Source: Fibrobacter sp. UWB13 (GTDB lineage: Bacteria > Fibrobacterota > Fibrobacteria > Fibrobacterales > Fibrobacteraceae). Taken from it: a stretch of DNA of 64,000 bases. The stretch covers positions 1 to 64,000 of the forward strand of contig NZ_FXAX01000005.1 in the NCBI RefSeq assembly GCF_900177805.1, in the 5' to 3' direction. Shown piece by piece: positions 43,445-51,843 of the stretch. The notes beneath the pieces are model-generated. The model saw nothing but the letters and a program-made list of their open reading frames with translations, ran no database searches and was not told the DNA's origin. Numbering within the stretch: position 1 is the first letter of the stretch; the number at the start of each line of letters is the position of its first letter. A program made the translations under genes and the position numbers.

Positions 43445-44881
43445 ATGGAAACTCTCAATTCCATTCTCGATGCTATCGATGGGTACGTCTGGGGCGTTCC
43501 CCTCATTGTCATCATCCTCTTTGTAGGCATCCTCCTCACCATCCGTCTCGGCTGTCTGCAGGTCATGAACTTGCACAACGCACTCCGCTTCATGGCGCAC
43601 AGCGAAAAAGACGGCGCAGGCGAAGTATCCAGCTTCGGAGCGCTCTGCACGGCTCTCGCCGCCACAATCGGTACGGGTAACATCGTCGGTGTGGCAACCG
43701 CAATCGGCACCGGTGGCCCTGGCGCCCTCTTCTGGATGGAAGTCGCCGCATTCCTCGGCATGGCAACAAAGTATGCCGAAGGCTTGCTCGCCGTCAAGTA
43801 CCGCACAGTCGATAAGGAAGGCAAGGTTCTCGGTGGTCCGTTCTATTACATTGAAACGGGTATCAAGGAACGCTTCGGCTGGAACATGAAATGGCTCGCC
43901 GTGATCTTTGCCATCTTCGGTATGTGCGCAGGCCTCCTCGGCATTGGCACCATCACGCAGGTCAATGGCATCACGAGCGCCATGGCTCGCCTCACCCCGA
44001 ACGCCGCTGAATTTGTCAACATCGGCGGCAACTCCGTGAGCGTCACCACAGCAATCGCAGGCCTCCTCGTTACGATCTTTGCGGCAACCGTCATCATCGG
44101 CGGTCTCAAGCGCATTGCAAAAGTCTCGATGTACATTGTCCCCATCATGGCAATCATCTACATCATTGCCTGCATTCTCCTTTTGCTCCTCAACTTCTCG
44201 CACATTTCTTCTGCCATCGAAACGATTGTGAAGGCAGCGTTCAATCCGTCTGCAGTCACTGGCGGCGTTGTCGGTTCTATCTTTGTTGCGATGCAAAAAG
44301 GTATCGCTCGTGGCATTTTCAGTAACGAAGCGGGCCTCGGTTCTGCACCTATTGCTGCGGCCGCAGCAAAGACAAAGGAACCTGTGCGTCAGGGCCTTGT
44401 CTGCATGACAGGCACGTTCTTCGATACGATTATCATTTGTACGATGACGGGCCTTGCCATTGTGGTCTCGGGTGCTTGGGATCCGAAGCTCGGGCTCGAA
44501 GGCGTGAACATCACGATGGAAGCGTTCTCCCGCGGCCTTGCCATTATCCCGGGCGGCGCCGTGATTGCACCGTACTTCCTTGCCACGGCTCTCGTGTTCT
44601 TCGCTTTCACGACGATTCTCGGATGGGCCTACTACTCTGAAAAGTGCTTGCAGTACTTAATTGGCCGCAGGGACAAGAAGGCAATACTCACCTACCGCTG
44701 GCTCTACATCTTCGCGATTTTCATTGGACCGTACCTCACGGTAAGCGCGGTCTGGACTAGCGCAGACATCTTCAACGGCTTGATGGCATTCCCGAACCTC
44801 ATTGCACTTATCCTTCTCTCTGGAATTGTAGCAAACGAAACAAAGACGTTCCTTGCTAAGTTCAAGGGAGATAAAGAGTAG
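43445..44881 (+). CDS. alanine/glycine:cation symporter (AGCS family)
   Basis: A 478-residue inner-membrane protein with about ten TM segments. AGCS signatures are 'LAATIGTGNIVGVATAIGTGGPGALFW', split here as GTGNIVGVATAI and GGPGALFWME, 'GGLKRIAKVSMYIVPIMA' and 'ARGIFSNEAGLGSAPIAAAAA'. It takes up alanine or glycine with sodium. Its TAG stop is the first unit of a seven-unit heptanucleotide array. Confidence 0.94.
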   Translation: METLNSILDAIDGYVWGVPLIVIILFVGILLTIRLGCLQVMNLHNALRFMAHSEKDGAGEVSSFGALCTALAATIGTGNIVGVATAIGTGGPGALFWMEVAAFLGMATKYAEGLLAVKYRTVDKEGKVLGGPFYYIETGIKERFGWNMKWLAVIFAIFGMCAGLLGIGTITQVNGITSAMARLTPNAAEFVNIGGNSVSVTTAIAGLLVTIFAATVIIGGLKRIAKVSMYIVPIMAIIYIIACILLLLLNFSHISSAIETIVKAAFNPSAVTGGVVGSIFVAMQKGIARGIFSNEAGLGSAPIAAAAAKTKEPVRQGLVCMTGTFFDTIIICTMTGLAIVVSGAWDPKLGLEGVNITMEAFSRGLAIIPGGAVIAPYFLATALVFFAFTTILGWAYYSEKCLQYLIGRRDKKAILTYRWLYIFAIFIGPYLTVSAVWTSADIFNGLMAFPNLIALILLSGIVANETKTFLAKFKGDKE

Positions 44882-44927
44882 TCATTGGTCTTTGGTCTTT
44901 AGTCAATAGTTATTGATTATTAGACGC
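44879..44927. repeat. heptanucleotide array at the symporter stop
   Basis: Seven tandem 7-mers: TAGTCAT, TGGTCTT, TGGTCTT, TAGTCAA, TAGTTAT, TGATTAT, TAGACGC. The first TAG is the stop codon of the AGCS gene. TAG or TGA occurs in all three plus-strand frames within the array. Confidence 0.85.
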
Positions 44928-44937
44928 TAATATGATG

Positions 44938-45012
44938 GCCCGCGAAAGCGGGCTTCCTTTTTATAAGCAACGAAGCATACAAAAAGACCTCCCGGATGGG
45001 AGGTCTTTTTTA
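44938..45012. terminator. two hairpin terminators between convergent genes
   Basis: First CCCGC-GAAA-GCGGG (about 44939-44953) followed by TTCCTTTTT on the plus strand. Then AAAAAGACCTCCC-GGAT-GGGAGGTCTTTTT (44981-45010), which is symmetric and can serve both the symporter and the leftward lipoprotein gene. Confidence 0.85.
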
Positions 45013-45028
45013 TTGAATTTATTAAGAG

Positions 45029-46279
45029 TTACCAGTTAACACCGCAAGAAACGGTATCACCCGGAGCCACCGTAGTCACAACTACAGGGATTGTATAACC
45101 ATTAATCGTATGCTCCACCTGCAGCTTGGAGGGAATCGAAACGTAGTTGAAACCAGCAACTTCAATTTCATCGAAGGACAATGCGAATTCCTGCTTGCTC
45201 TGGCAAACGAGCGTGCAAGTCTTGTCAGCATTGTGCCAAGTTGCAGGCAAATTACCAACGACAGCATAGCTACCAGCCTTGACGAAATTAACCTTATCCT
45301 GAGTCGAAGTAATTTTATATTCAGGACCTTCAGTAACCTTCACAGCCGGGCAAGTCACATCAATGATCGTATTATCATCGTTAGCGACTCTGAGTACCGG
45401 AGTATAGGCTAAAGTTGCAGCTTCGAAAGTCTGTTCATAAGTAGTTTCACCAGGAACGCCATTCCATTCATAAGCGAGGTTCAAACCGGCACCAGTGGTG
45501 CAGCCCGTGACAGACCATTTTGCCGGAGTGCCTGCGGTATAGTCAACAGACCCAGCTTCAACAGCGCACTTACAACCTGTAATCGGTTCGCCATTGACCT
45601 GAACCGGAGAGCAATCCACCTGATATACAGCAGCGCCAATGCTAATAGCAACCTTTGCCGTATGCGGACCAGAGGTCGAATACTTAACGCTCTGGGAAAG
45701 ACCGTTAGCACCTGTTGCAGAAGCCTTATCAGGTGTTGCGCCTTCAAAGCTCCAGTTGAACGAAGCACTAATCAACTGAGTTGCGGCAACAGACGGGTCA
45801 CGAGTAAACTTCCATGTGACGCCAGTACTTCCACCAGCTTCGTCTTTTTCATAAGTAGACTTAAGCGGAGCGCAAGTACCAATTTGACCGGCACCAGACT
45901 TTGCACTACTTGAAGACACACTCGTCGATGAACCCGGGGTAGGAGGTACATAAGCACTAGAAGAACTCAAAACCGGATTCCTAGAAGAAGAAGATCTAAC
46001 CGTCTTCTGAGAAGAAGAAGACTGGGAAACAGAAGGCGAAGAACTGCTAGATGTAACCACAACTTTCTTCGAGGAACTAGATGGCATGCCACCAGCAAAG
46101 CATTCCGGGCAATTAGCTTCTGTCATACGGTCCGTGATAACAGCACCATCGTTTTCAGTGCCCATCGGAATGTTCATAATTTCATCGCCGCCATTCAGCT
46201 GAAGAATATCACCACTTCCGCATGCCCAGAAACCTGTGGCAATACCCAAAGCCATCATTCCATAAATCTTTTTATTCAT
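45029..46279 (-). CDS. Ser-rich surface lipoprotein with Ig/PKD-like repeats, unknown function
   Basis: 416 residues. Lipoprotein signal MNKKIYGMMALGIATGFWAC (Cys20). After 'AECPECFAGG'-like text (here NCPECFAGG) comes a long poly-Ser linker (about residues 68-130). Then two or three beta-rich repeats with Cys at their ends follow ('CKCAVEAGSVDYTAGTPAKW' ... 'YTPVLRVANDDNT' ... 'DVTCPAVKV'). The layout of lipobox, Ser linker and Cys-bounded domains matches the protein at 46434-47681. It is likely exposed on the outer membrane; no enzyme motif is seen. Confidence 0.8.
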   Translation of the reverse strand: MNKKIYGMMALGIATGFWACGSGDILQLNGGDEIMNIPMGTENDGAVITDRMTEANCPECFAGGMPSSSSKKVVVTSSSSSPSVSQSSSSQKTVRSSSSRNPVLSSSSAYVPPTPGSSTSVSSSSAKSGAGQIGTCAPLKSTYEKDEAGGSTGVTWKFTRDPSVAATQLISASFNWSFEGATPDKASATGANGLSQSVKYSTSGPHTAKVAISIGAAVYQVDCSPVQVNGEPITGCKCAVEAGSVDYTAGTPAKWSVTGCTTGAGLNLAYEWNGVPGETTYEQTFEAATLAYTPVLRVANDDNTIIDVTCPAVKVTEGPEYKITSTQDKVNFVKAGSYAVVGNLPATWHNADKTCTLVCQSKQEFALSFDEIEVAGFNYVSIPSKLQVEHTINGYTIPVVVTTVAPGDTVSCGVNW

Positions 46280-46359
46280 AAAAAAACCTCTTAGGCGAAA
46301 AATAAATTAAAATCCCCCAATATGCAAATACTGTAAGTGTTTTTTATTGAGGATTTTCA

Positions 46360-46402
46360 CAAAAAAACGCCCCGGATTATGATTCCGAGACGTTTGTAAA
46401 AT
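46360..46402 (-). terminator. probable terminator of the 46434-47681 lipoprotein gene
   Basis: An imperfect AAACG...TCGG-type hairpin (AACGCCCCGGA against TTCCGAGACGTT) lies about 40 bases past the stop, with a T-run on the minus strand. Confidence 0.5.
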
Positions 46403-46433
46403 TAATTATACAGCAATGTGTATTTTAACACTT

Positions 46434-47681
46434 TTAGAAATCAATCGACTCGCAACCTGGGAGGGTCGGATCTTCTGCACAAGTGGTTGCTTTAGAGCTA
46501 GAAGACGATCTAGGCGTTGTCGTCGAAGAAGAGCTTTCTTCCAGTTCCTCCTCAGAAGAGGATGAACTTTCTACCTTGGCTTTAATGACAAGTAAAGGAT
46601 CAAGATTTCCCTCATCAAGCTCATTACGAGAGCAATCTATCTGATACTTACCATTCCAATACCCCATAGGATAGATAGAAGTACCTGGCTGGGTATATCT
46701 CACCGTAATTCGAGTCGAGCCCTTTCCAGACTTTTCACCTTCTACAAGTTCACCGGAAATACCTAAGTCAAACCAGTTATACCTTCCTTCAAGTTCATTT
46801 CCTTCACTATCGACGATGTACCAATCAACAGTTTCACCGACAAAGATTTCGTGCTTGCTTACGGCACAATAGCCCATAGGCGTGGAGCTTGAAGAAGATC
46901 TCGGTGCCGAAGAAGAAGAGGATTCTTTCTTAGAAGAGGAGGATTCAGCGACAGAGGACGACGAAACAGGATCGTCACCAATATCGACCACGGTGAGGTT
47001 TTCACAATCAAATTCAATGCCATCGAAGGTCAGCGTCGGACCATACTTCAGCCCCTTCGTCGTAAACTTGACCATAAGTTCAGGCAGACCAACACCCGTC
47101 AGTTCACCGTCGAGAATGCTCTTTTCGACTTCATAGTTCACATCCCATTCGTACTTGGCAGAACCAATGGAATTATCATCGGGCAGATATCGCCAAATAA
47201 TCTCGTCACCGACATGAACAACATCGGGCTTGATCAAGTCGCACTTGCCCGAAACAACTGGAGCCGGTTCACTGCTAGAAGAGCTCTTGCCAGAACTGGA
47301 AGACTTTGTAGAGCTGCTAGAGCCCTTACCGGAGCTAGAAGATTTTGCAGAGCTGCTAGAGCCCTTGCCGGAGCTGGAAGAATTAACCTTCGAAGAGCTA
47401 GACTCCTCTTTCGAAGCACTGCTCTTTTCATCCTTCTTCGAGCTACTGCTTTTTATAATCTCTGCTTCGCACCCCTTTTTCTTGCCTTCCTTGCTATTGC
47501 AGTAGTCCAAATAAGGTTGCAAAAATTCTTCATCGCTTATAGCATTTTTAGAATTCTGATCGCTCTTAGAAGCAATCATTTCATCACTATCATCGGCTTT
47601 CATGATATCGCCTTCGGCACAAGCCCAAAGGAGCAACATCGCTGATGAAAGAAATAACGGTATTAATTTTTTCCTATCCAT
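46434..47681 (-). CDS. Ser-rich surface lipoprotein with Cys-bounded repeats, unknown function
   Basis: 415 residues from the ATG at 47679-47681 (MDRKKLIPLFLSSAMLLLWAC, Cys21), with GGGGA upstream. A longer frame reaching 47816 would run into the mlaF gene and has no signal. The protein has a poly-Ser linker with K and G spacers (SSSSGKGSSSS type), then two repeats each bounded by Cys: 'CDLIKPDVVHVGDEIIWRYL' ... 'DCENLTVVD', and 'YCAVSKHEIFVGETVDWYIV' ... 'IDCSRNELDEG'. Each repeat has a 'VG(D/E)...W' and a 'Y.W' core. The end is another Ser-rich tail and a final Cys. It lies just downstream of mlaFE. Confidence 0.8.
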   Translation of the reverse strand: MDRKKLIPLFLSSAMLLLWACAEGDIMKADDSDEMIASKSDQNSKNAISDEEFLQPYLDYCNSKEGKKKGCEAEIIKSSSSKKDEKSSASKEESSSSKVNSSSSGKGSSSSAKSSSSGKGSSSSTKSSSSGKSSSSSEPAPVVSGKCDLIKPDVVHVGDEIIWRYLPDDNSIGSAKYEWDVNYEVEKSILDGELTGVGLPELMVKFTTKGLKYGPTLTFDGIEFDCENLTVVDIGDDPVSSSSVAESSSSKKESSSSSAPRSSSSSTPMGYCAVSKHEIFVGETVDWYIVDSEGNELEGRYNWFDLGISGELVEGEKSGKGSTRITVRYTQPGTSIYPMGYWNGKYQIDCSRNELDEGNLDPLLVIKAKVESSSSSEEELEESSSSTTTPRSSSSSKATTCAEDPTLPGCESIDF

Positions 47682-47697
47682 AATTTTCCCCACTCTT

Positions 47698-48492
47698 TTA
47701 TTCTTGCGATTCCCCGTCCACCGAAATTTTGCGCTGGCCCGTAATGAACTGGTGCACATACGGGTTGCTTGTATTCTTGATTTCATCGACGGTCCCCACC
47801 TCGATGATTCGACCATTCAAGAGCATGGCAATTCGGTCAGCCACCTTGAATGCACTTACCATGTCGTGCGTCACCACGACAGACGTAACCCCGAGCTTGC
47901 TCTGCATATCGAGAATAAGGTCGTTAATCACGTCACTCGTAATCGGGTCCAAGCCCGTTGTTGGTTCATCGTACAAAAGAATTTCCGGATTCAGAGCAAT
48001 AGCTCTCGCAAGCGCCACACGCTTACGCATACCACCCGAAAGTTCGGAAGGCATCTTTGTACGGAAAGACGGTACGAGGTTGATCATCTGGAGCTTTTCG
48101 GTCACCACGTTCTGGATCTCGGCTTCAGAGAGTTCGGGATGATGTTCACGGAGAGCAAAGGCGATATTTTCGCCTGTATCCATGGAGTCAAACAAGGCGC
48201 CCATTTGGAACAACATACCCATCTTGCGGCGGATGGTACGCGTATCGAAGAACTGCGGCGTACTGATCGTCACGCCATCGACAGTCACTTCACCGCCATC
48301 CGGCTGCAAAAGTCCAATCATGTGCTTAAGAATCACGGACTTGCCTCCGCCAGACTTACCGATGATGACCATCGTCTCGCCACGACGGATGTCGAGGTTC
48401 ACGTCTTCAAGAACCGTCTGAGGGCCAAAGGACTTCTTGAGCCCCTTGAGTCGAATCGCAATATCATTCGGATCGATTTTTACATTCGGCAT
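47698..48492 (-). CDS. mlaF: ABC transporter ATP-binding protein, MlaF-like
   Basis: ATPase of a phospholipid (MCE-type) transport system at the inner membrane. 264 residues with Walker A GKSGGGKSVILKHM, Q-loop 'FQMGALFDSM', signature 'LSGGMRKRVALARAI' and Walker B 'ILLYDEPTTGLD', then 'VVVTHDM'. The 'GGGKSV' and 'GALFDSMDTGENI' stretches are typical of the MlaF/Ttg2A group. It lies eight bases after the mlaE gene. No MCE (mlaD) gene follows in this window. Confidence 0.92.
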   Translation of the reverse strand: MPNVKIDPNDIAIRLKGLKKSFGPQTVLEDVNLDIRRGETMVIIGKSGGGKSVILKHMIGLLQPDGGEVTVDGVTISTPQFFDTRTIRRKMGMLFQMGALFDSMDTGENIAFALREHHPELSEAEIQNVVTEKLQMINLVPSFRTKMPSELSGGMRKRVALARAIALNPEILLYDEPTTGLDPITSDVINDLILDMQSKLGVTSVVVTHDMVSAFKVADRIAMLLNGRIIEVGTVDEIKNTSNPYVHQFITGQRKISVDGESQE

Positions 48493-48500
48493 AACAACCT

Positions 48501-49283
48501 CTAGAAGAACATGAACGCATCAAGAATAAAGTCAGAAACCAAAATCATAAGGCAACTCGCCACAACAACACTCATCGTTGCAAGTCCCACGCCATGAGCC
48601 CCGGGCTTGGAGTGCGTCCCGTGGTAATAAGCCAATACAAAGATGATTGTACCAAACACAATCGATTTAATAATCCCCGCCCACAAGTCCATATTGCTGA
48701 ACAGGTACTGCATACCGGTCGAATAGGTGTAGGTCGTGATATCCAAAGCAAGCACACAGACAATCCAGCCACCAATCAGCGCAAGCGCATTGGATATGGC
48801 GGTCAGGCACGGAATCATCGTCAAGAACGCAAAGAAGCGCGGCATCGCGAGGTAGCGGTACGGGTCGAGCCCGAGCACCACGTATGCAGAAAGCTCTTCT
48901 TTCTCTTTCATGGAACCAAGCTCAGCAGCGACGGCACTCCCCACTCGCCCCGAAAGCACAATAGCCGTAAGGAGCGGTCCAAGTTCAATAAGCACCATCT
49001 TGCAGGCGGCCGTCCCCACAAACTTGTCAGATACGAGATTGTGGAATTCGAATTCCGCCATGATAGTTGCAACCATGCCCGTAAAGATGGACGTCACAAA
49101 CAAAAGCGGGAGCGAGGAAACGCCAACAGAAATCATCTCCTTCACGATGAGTGACGGATTCTTGTGCACAAAGCGGAACTGCTTGATCGTAATGAACAGG
49201 ATGCAAATACACTCGCCTACAGCAGCGATTGTATCGACAATCTTTTGTCCTATCCAAGTTATCGGTTTCAGAATCAACGTCAT
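48501..49283 (-). CDS. mlaE: MlaE-family ABC permease
   Basis: A 260-residue inner-membrane permease of the phospholipid transport complex. It has five to six TM segments with family text 'IGVSSLPLLFVTSIFTGMV'-like (here VGVSSLPLLFVTSIFTG), 'ELGPLLTAIVLSGRVGSAVAAELG', 'YLAMPRFFAFLTMIPCLT' and 'THSKPGAHGVGLAT'. The genes before (dnaB) and after (mlaF) are on the same strand with gaps of nine and eight bases. Confidence 0.93.
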   Translation of the reverse strand: MTLILKPITWIGQKIVDTIAAVGECICILFITIKQFRFVHKNPSLIVKEMISVGVSSLPLLFVTSIFTGMVATIMAEFEFHNLVSDKFVGTAACKMVLIELGPLLTAIVLSGRVGSAVAAELGSMKEKEELSAYVVLGLDPYRYLAMPRFFAFLTMIPCLTAISNALALIGGWIVCVLALDITTYTYSTGMQYLFSNMDLWAGIIKSIVFGTIIFVLAYYHGTHSKPGAHGVGLATMSVVVASCLMILVSDFILDAFMFF

Positions 49284-49292
49284 AGCACTTCC

Positions 49293-50720
49293 TTAAAAAC
49301 TGCCAAAGTCGGCAACCTGCGGTCCACCACCATCGTCATCTGAACCATACTGATAATCTTCGTCGCCACCTTCCATGCCTTGCTGGTCGGTTGCATCGTA
49401 GAACGTCGTGTATTCCGGCACGAAGCTCATGTCGATATCCTTCACAGAACCGTTACGGTGCTTAGCCACAATGAGCGTTGCCTTGTAGCGGTCTTCGTCC
49501 TTATGCGTCTGCACGAACGGACGTTCCACAAACCACACCATGTCGGCGTCCTGTTCGATAGAACCGGATTCACGCAAGTCCGAAAGCTGCGGGCGTTCAC
49601 GGCCCTTTTCTTCGACTTTACGGCTGAGCTGAGCGAGTGCAATGACCGGAATGCTCAGTTCCTTTGCCAAGATCTTGAGGCCACGGGAAATCGCACCGAT
49701 AGCGACAGCGCGGTTTTCTTCCTTGCCGGTCTTCATCAACTGCAAGTAGTCGATGATGAGGAGGTCGAGGTGGCCCTTGTGTTTGAGCTGACGCGCCTTA
49801 CTCATGAGTTCCATGATACCGAGGTCGGCGTTGTCATCGACAAACAGCGGAGCCTGGTTAATCGGAGTCACGGCGGCGATAATCTTCTTGATTTCATCGG
49901 AGTTGAGCTTACCGTTGCGGAGCCTACTCTGGTCGACCTGCGCCTGCGAACAGAGCAGACGTTGGGCAAGCTGGATGCCGTCCATTTCCAAGCTGAAGAA
50001 CGCGACGTTCTTGCCGTAGCGAATGGCTGCGTTTGCAGCAACGGTCATAGCGAAAGACGTTTTGCCGACACCCGGACGGGCAGCGAGAATAATCAAGTCG
50101 GAATTCTGGAGACCGTTCGTAAGTTCATCCAGTTCCGTAATACCTGTAGGCACGCCCGTAATGCCGCCTTCCCTGCGGTTGTTGATGCGCTCCAGAAGAG
50201 GCGCCACAAAGTTGTCGATAGACTTTAAGGTGTTGCGCACCTGGTTATCGGCAATCGCAAAGATATCGCGTTCGGCATCTTGAAGCACGTTATCCGGCGT
50301 CGAAGCAGGATCCATCGCCTGGCGAATAATATCGGAAGACGTGCGGATGAGCTTGCGGAGCACCGCCTTGCTACGGAGGTGTTCCAACTGCCACGGAACA
50401 TTCGCCGACGATGCGACGGATTCCATCAATTCAAAAATGTATTCACGGCCACCGACAATGTCGAGCTTCCCCATCTTCGTGAGTTCCGCCGAAAGTGTCA
50501 CGGGATCGATGGGTGTAACCGCCTTGTTCAAACTGCAAAGTGCGTTCCAAATCAACTGATGACGTTCCATGTAGAAAAAGTCATCGTCACTGATGGCCAT
50601 AACTGCGGTGCCCATCACTTCGGGATCACGCAAAATACCGCCCAACAGGCAGCGCTCCGCCTCAACATCGGCGGGCATTTGACGACCTTCAAACGACTTG
50701 GAATTATTTTCTTCAGACAT
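49293..50720 (-). CDS. dnaB: replicative DNA helicase DnaB
   Basis: Hexameric helicase at the replication fork. 475 residues. The N-terminal DnaB domain has 'PADVEAERCLLGGILRDPEV'. The C-terminal RecA-like domain has Walker A ARPGVGKTSFAM and 'GKNVAFFSLEMDGIQLAQRLL'; Walker B is in 'LDLLIIDYLQLM' and 'LAQLSRKVEEKGRERPQLSDL' follows. The C-terminus is acidic with a 'DYQYGSDDDGGG' tail, as often seen. It begins a run with mlaE and mlaF. Confidence 0.96.
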   Translation of the reverse strand: MSEENNSKSFEGRQMPADVEAERCLLGGILRDPEVMGTAVMAISDDDFFYMERHQLIWNALCSLNKAVTPIDPVTLSAELTKMGKLDIVGGREYIFELMESVASSANVPWQLEHLRSKAVLRKLIRTSSDIIRQAMDPASTPDNVLQDAERDIFAIADNQVRNTLKSIDNFVAPLLERINNRREGGITGVPTGITELDELTNGLQNSDLIILAARPGVGKTSFAMTVAANAAIRYGKNVAFFSLEMDGIQLAQRLLCSQAQVDQSRLRNGKLNSDEIKKIIAAVTPINQAPLFVDDNADLGIMELMSKARQLKHKGHLDLLIIDYLQLMKTGKEENRAVAIGAISRGLKILAKELSIPVIALAQLSRKVEEKGRERPQLSDLRESGSIEQDADMVWFVERPFVQTHKDEDRYKATLIVAKHRNGSVKDIDMSFVPEYTTFYDATDQQGMEGGDEDYQYGSDDDGGGPQVADFGSF

Positions 50721-50805
50721 AACTATACCGATTTAAATATACAATAAAAATTTACATTGATTTTTGGGAAGATGCCCAAAATAAGGCAAAAAGGGGATAA
50801 AATGG

Positions 50806-50832
50806 AGAAGCCCGCTCGGTGGCGGGCATGAC
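50806..50832. repeat. dispersed palindromic repeat (GCCCGC...GCGGGCATGACA type)
   Basis: GCCCGCTCGGTGGCGGGCATGACA between the dnaB and UDG-like genes. It is nearly identical to the copy at 61816-61841. Confidence 0.65.
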
Positions 50833-50877
50833 ATCGCAAAGCGAGAGTGCGCGGGAAGCGCGAAAGGAATGCGCAAG

Positions 50878-51834
50878 CTACTTGGCGGCGGTGAAAAGCC
50901 CGCTGCGCGGGATATGCACCTTCCACGTGAGCCATTTGAGCTGTTTGTCCGTCGTCATCGCGTAGGCATCGACAAGCGATACAGTCTTTGTGCCATTGAA
51001 ATCAAGCGCTGTTCCTGCGAGTTCGTTGAAGTTCTTGCCCTTGCTGAACACATCGTAGAAAAGCGGCTCGCTAAAGGTAATCATGATTTCGGGGGCGATA
51101 AAGGAAAGTTCCTTTGTTAGCATTCGACGGAGCGAGGCGAGCAGGATCGGAGATAGTGCTCGCGGAGCATCTTTGTAGAAATACGTAACTCCAAGGGTTT
51201 CCGGGGCGTAACCGAGGCTTCCGAACAAACGCACAAGCATCTCGCCAGTCGGAGACTGGAAGAATTTGTCTGTAGATTCGCCGGGCTTCGGAGCGGCAAG
51301 GAGAATCAGAAGGCGCGGGTGCTCCGGGCCTTCGTAGCGAACAACATTCGCGGCACGCGCGTAAAGTGCGTCGGTCTTGAGCGCATCGTAGAAGGCGCCG
51401 ATGGAATCGGCGAGTTCGTACGCGGCAGTCGTCTTCTTGACGGCGCGCGGGGCAATGGTGAGGCCTGCATCGAGCTTTGGCGCCGGGGCCGGACGCGGAG
51501 AAGGCGCAGGTTGTGCGGGAGCGCCAAATGCAGACTGTTGAAACGCGGACTGCTGAAAAGCGGGCTGCGCGGGAGCCTGGAAAGCAGACTGCGCCGCAGA
51601 TGGGAACGGAGCGGGGTTCTTCGGGGCGGTCGTTTGAGACGGCTGCGGGAATGGAGCCGGATTTGCCGGGCGCATTTGCGGCATCGGATTAGCTGGGCGC
51701 GGAGCCCCAGCAGGAACGGCGGACTTTTTACGAGTCAATGTCCACGGTTCATCAAGGAGCAAGTCCTCCTCGCCCATGTCCATTTGGCCTTGCAGATATT
51801 TGCGAAGTTCGCTAAAATCAAATTCTTCGGGCAT
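50878..51834 (-). CDS. uracil-DNA-glycosylase-superfamily-like protein with Pro/Ala/Gln-rich linker (probably degenerate)
   Basis: 318 residues. A short helical N-terminus is followed by a low-complexity region rich in Pro, Ala, Gln and Phe (about 40-130), then a globular domain. That domain follows the family-4/5 UDG order: 'LLILLAAPKPGESTDKFFQ' stands where UDGs have 'VGEAPG..ED..G.PF', then 'SPTGEMLVRLFGSLGYAPE', 'VTYFYKDAPRALSP' in place of 'NVVKCRPP.NR.P', and 'LSFIAPEIMITFSEPLFY'. The catalytic Asp/Glu, the His and the Fe-S Cys residues of active UDGs are not obvious, so activity is doubtful. It lies between coaBC and dnaB on the same strand. Confidence 0.55.
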   Translation of the reverse strand: MPEEFDFSELRKYLQGQMDMGEEDLLLDEPWTLTRKKSAVPAGAPRPANPMPQMRPANPAPFPQPSQTTAPKNPAPFPSAAQSAFQAPAQPAFQQSAFQQSAFGAPAQPAPSPRPAPAPKLDAGLTIAPRAVKKTTAAYELADSIGAFYDALKTDALYARAANVVRYEGPEHPRLLILLAAPKPGESTDKFFQSPTGEMLVRLFGSLGYAPETLGVTYFYKDAPRALSPILLASLRRMLTKELSFIAPEIMITFSEPLFYDVFSKGKNFNELAGTALDFNGTKTVSLVDAYAMTTDKQLKWLTWKVHIPRSGLFTAAK

Positions 51835-51843
51835 ACCGTTCCT

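Noticed and set aside
44879-44927. A CRISPR-like array
   Set aside because: The repeat unit is 7 bases with no spacers. No cas gene is present in the window.
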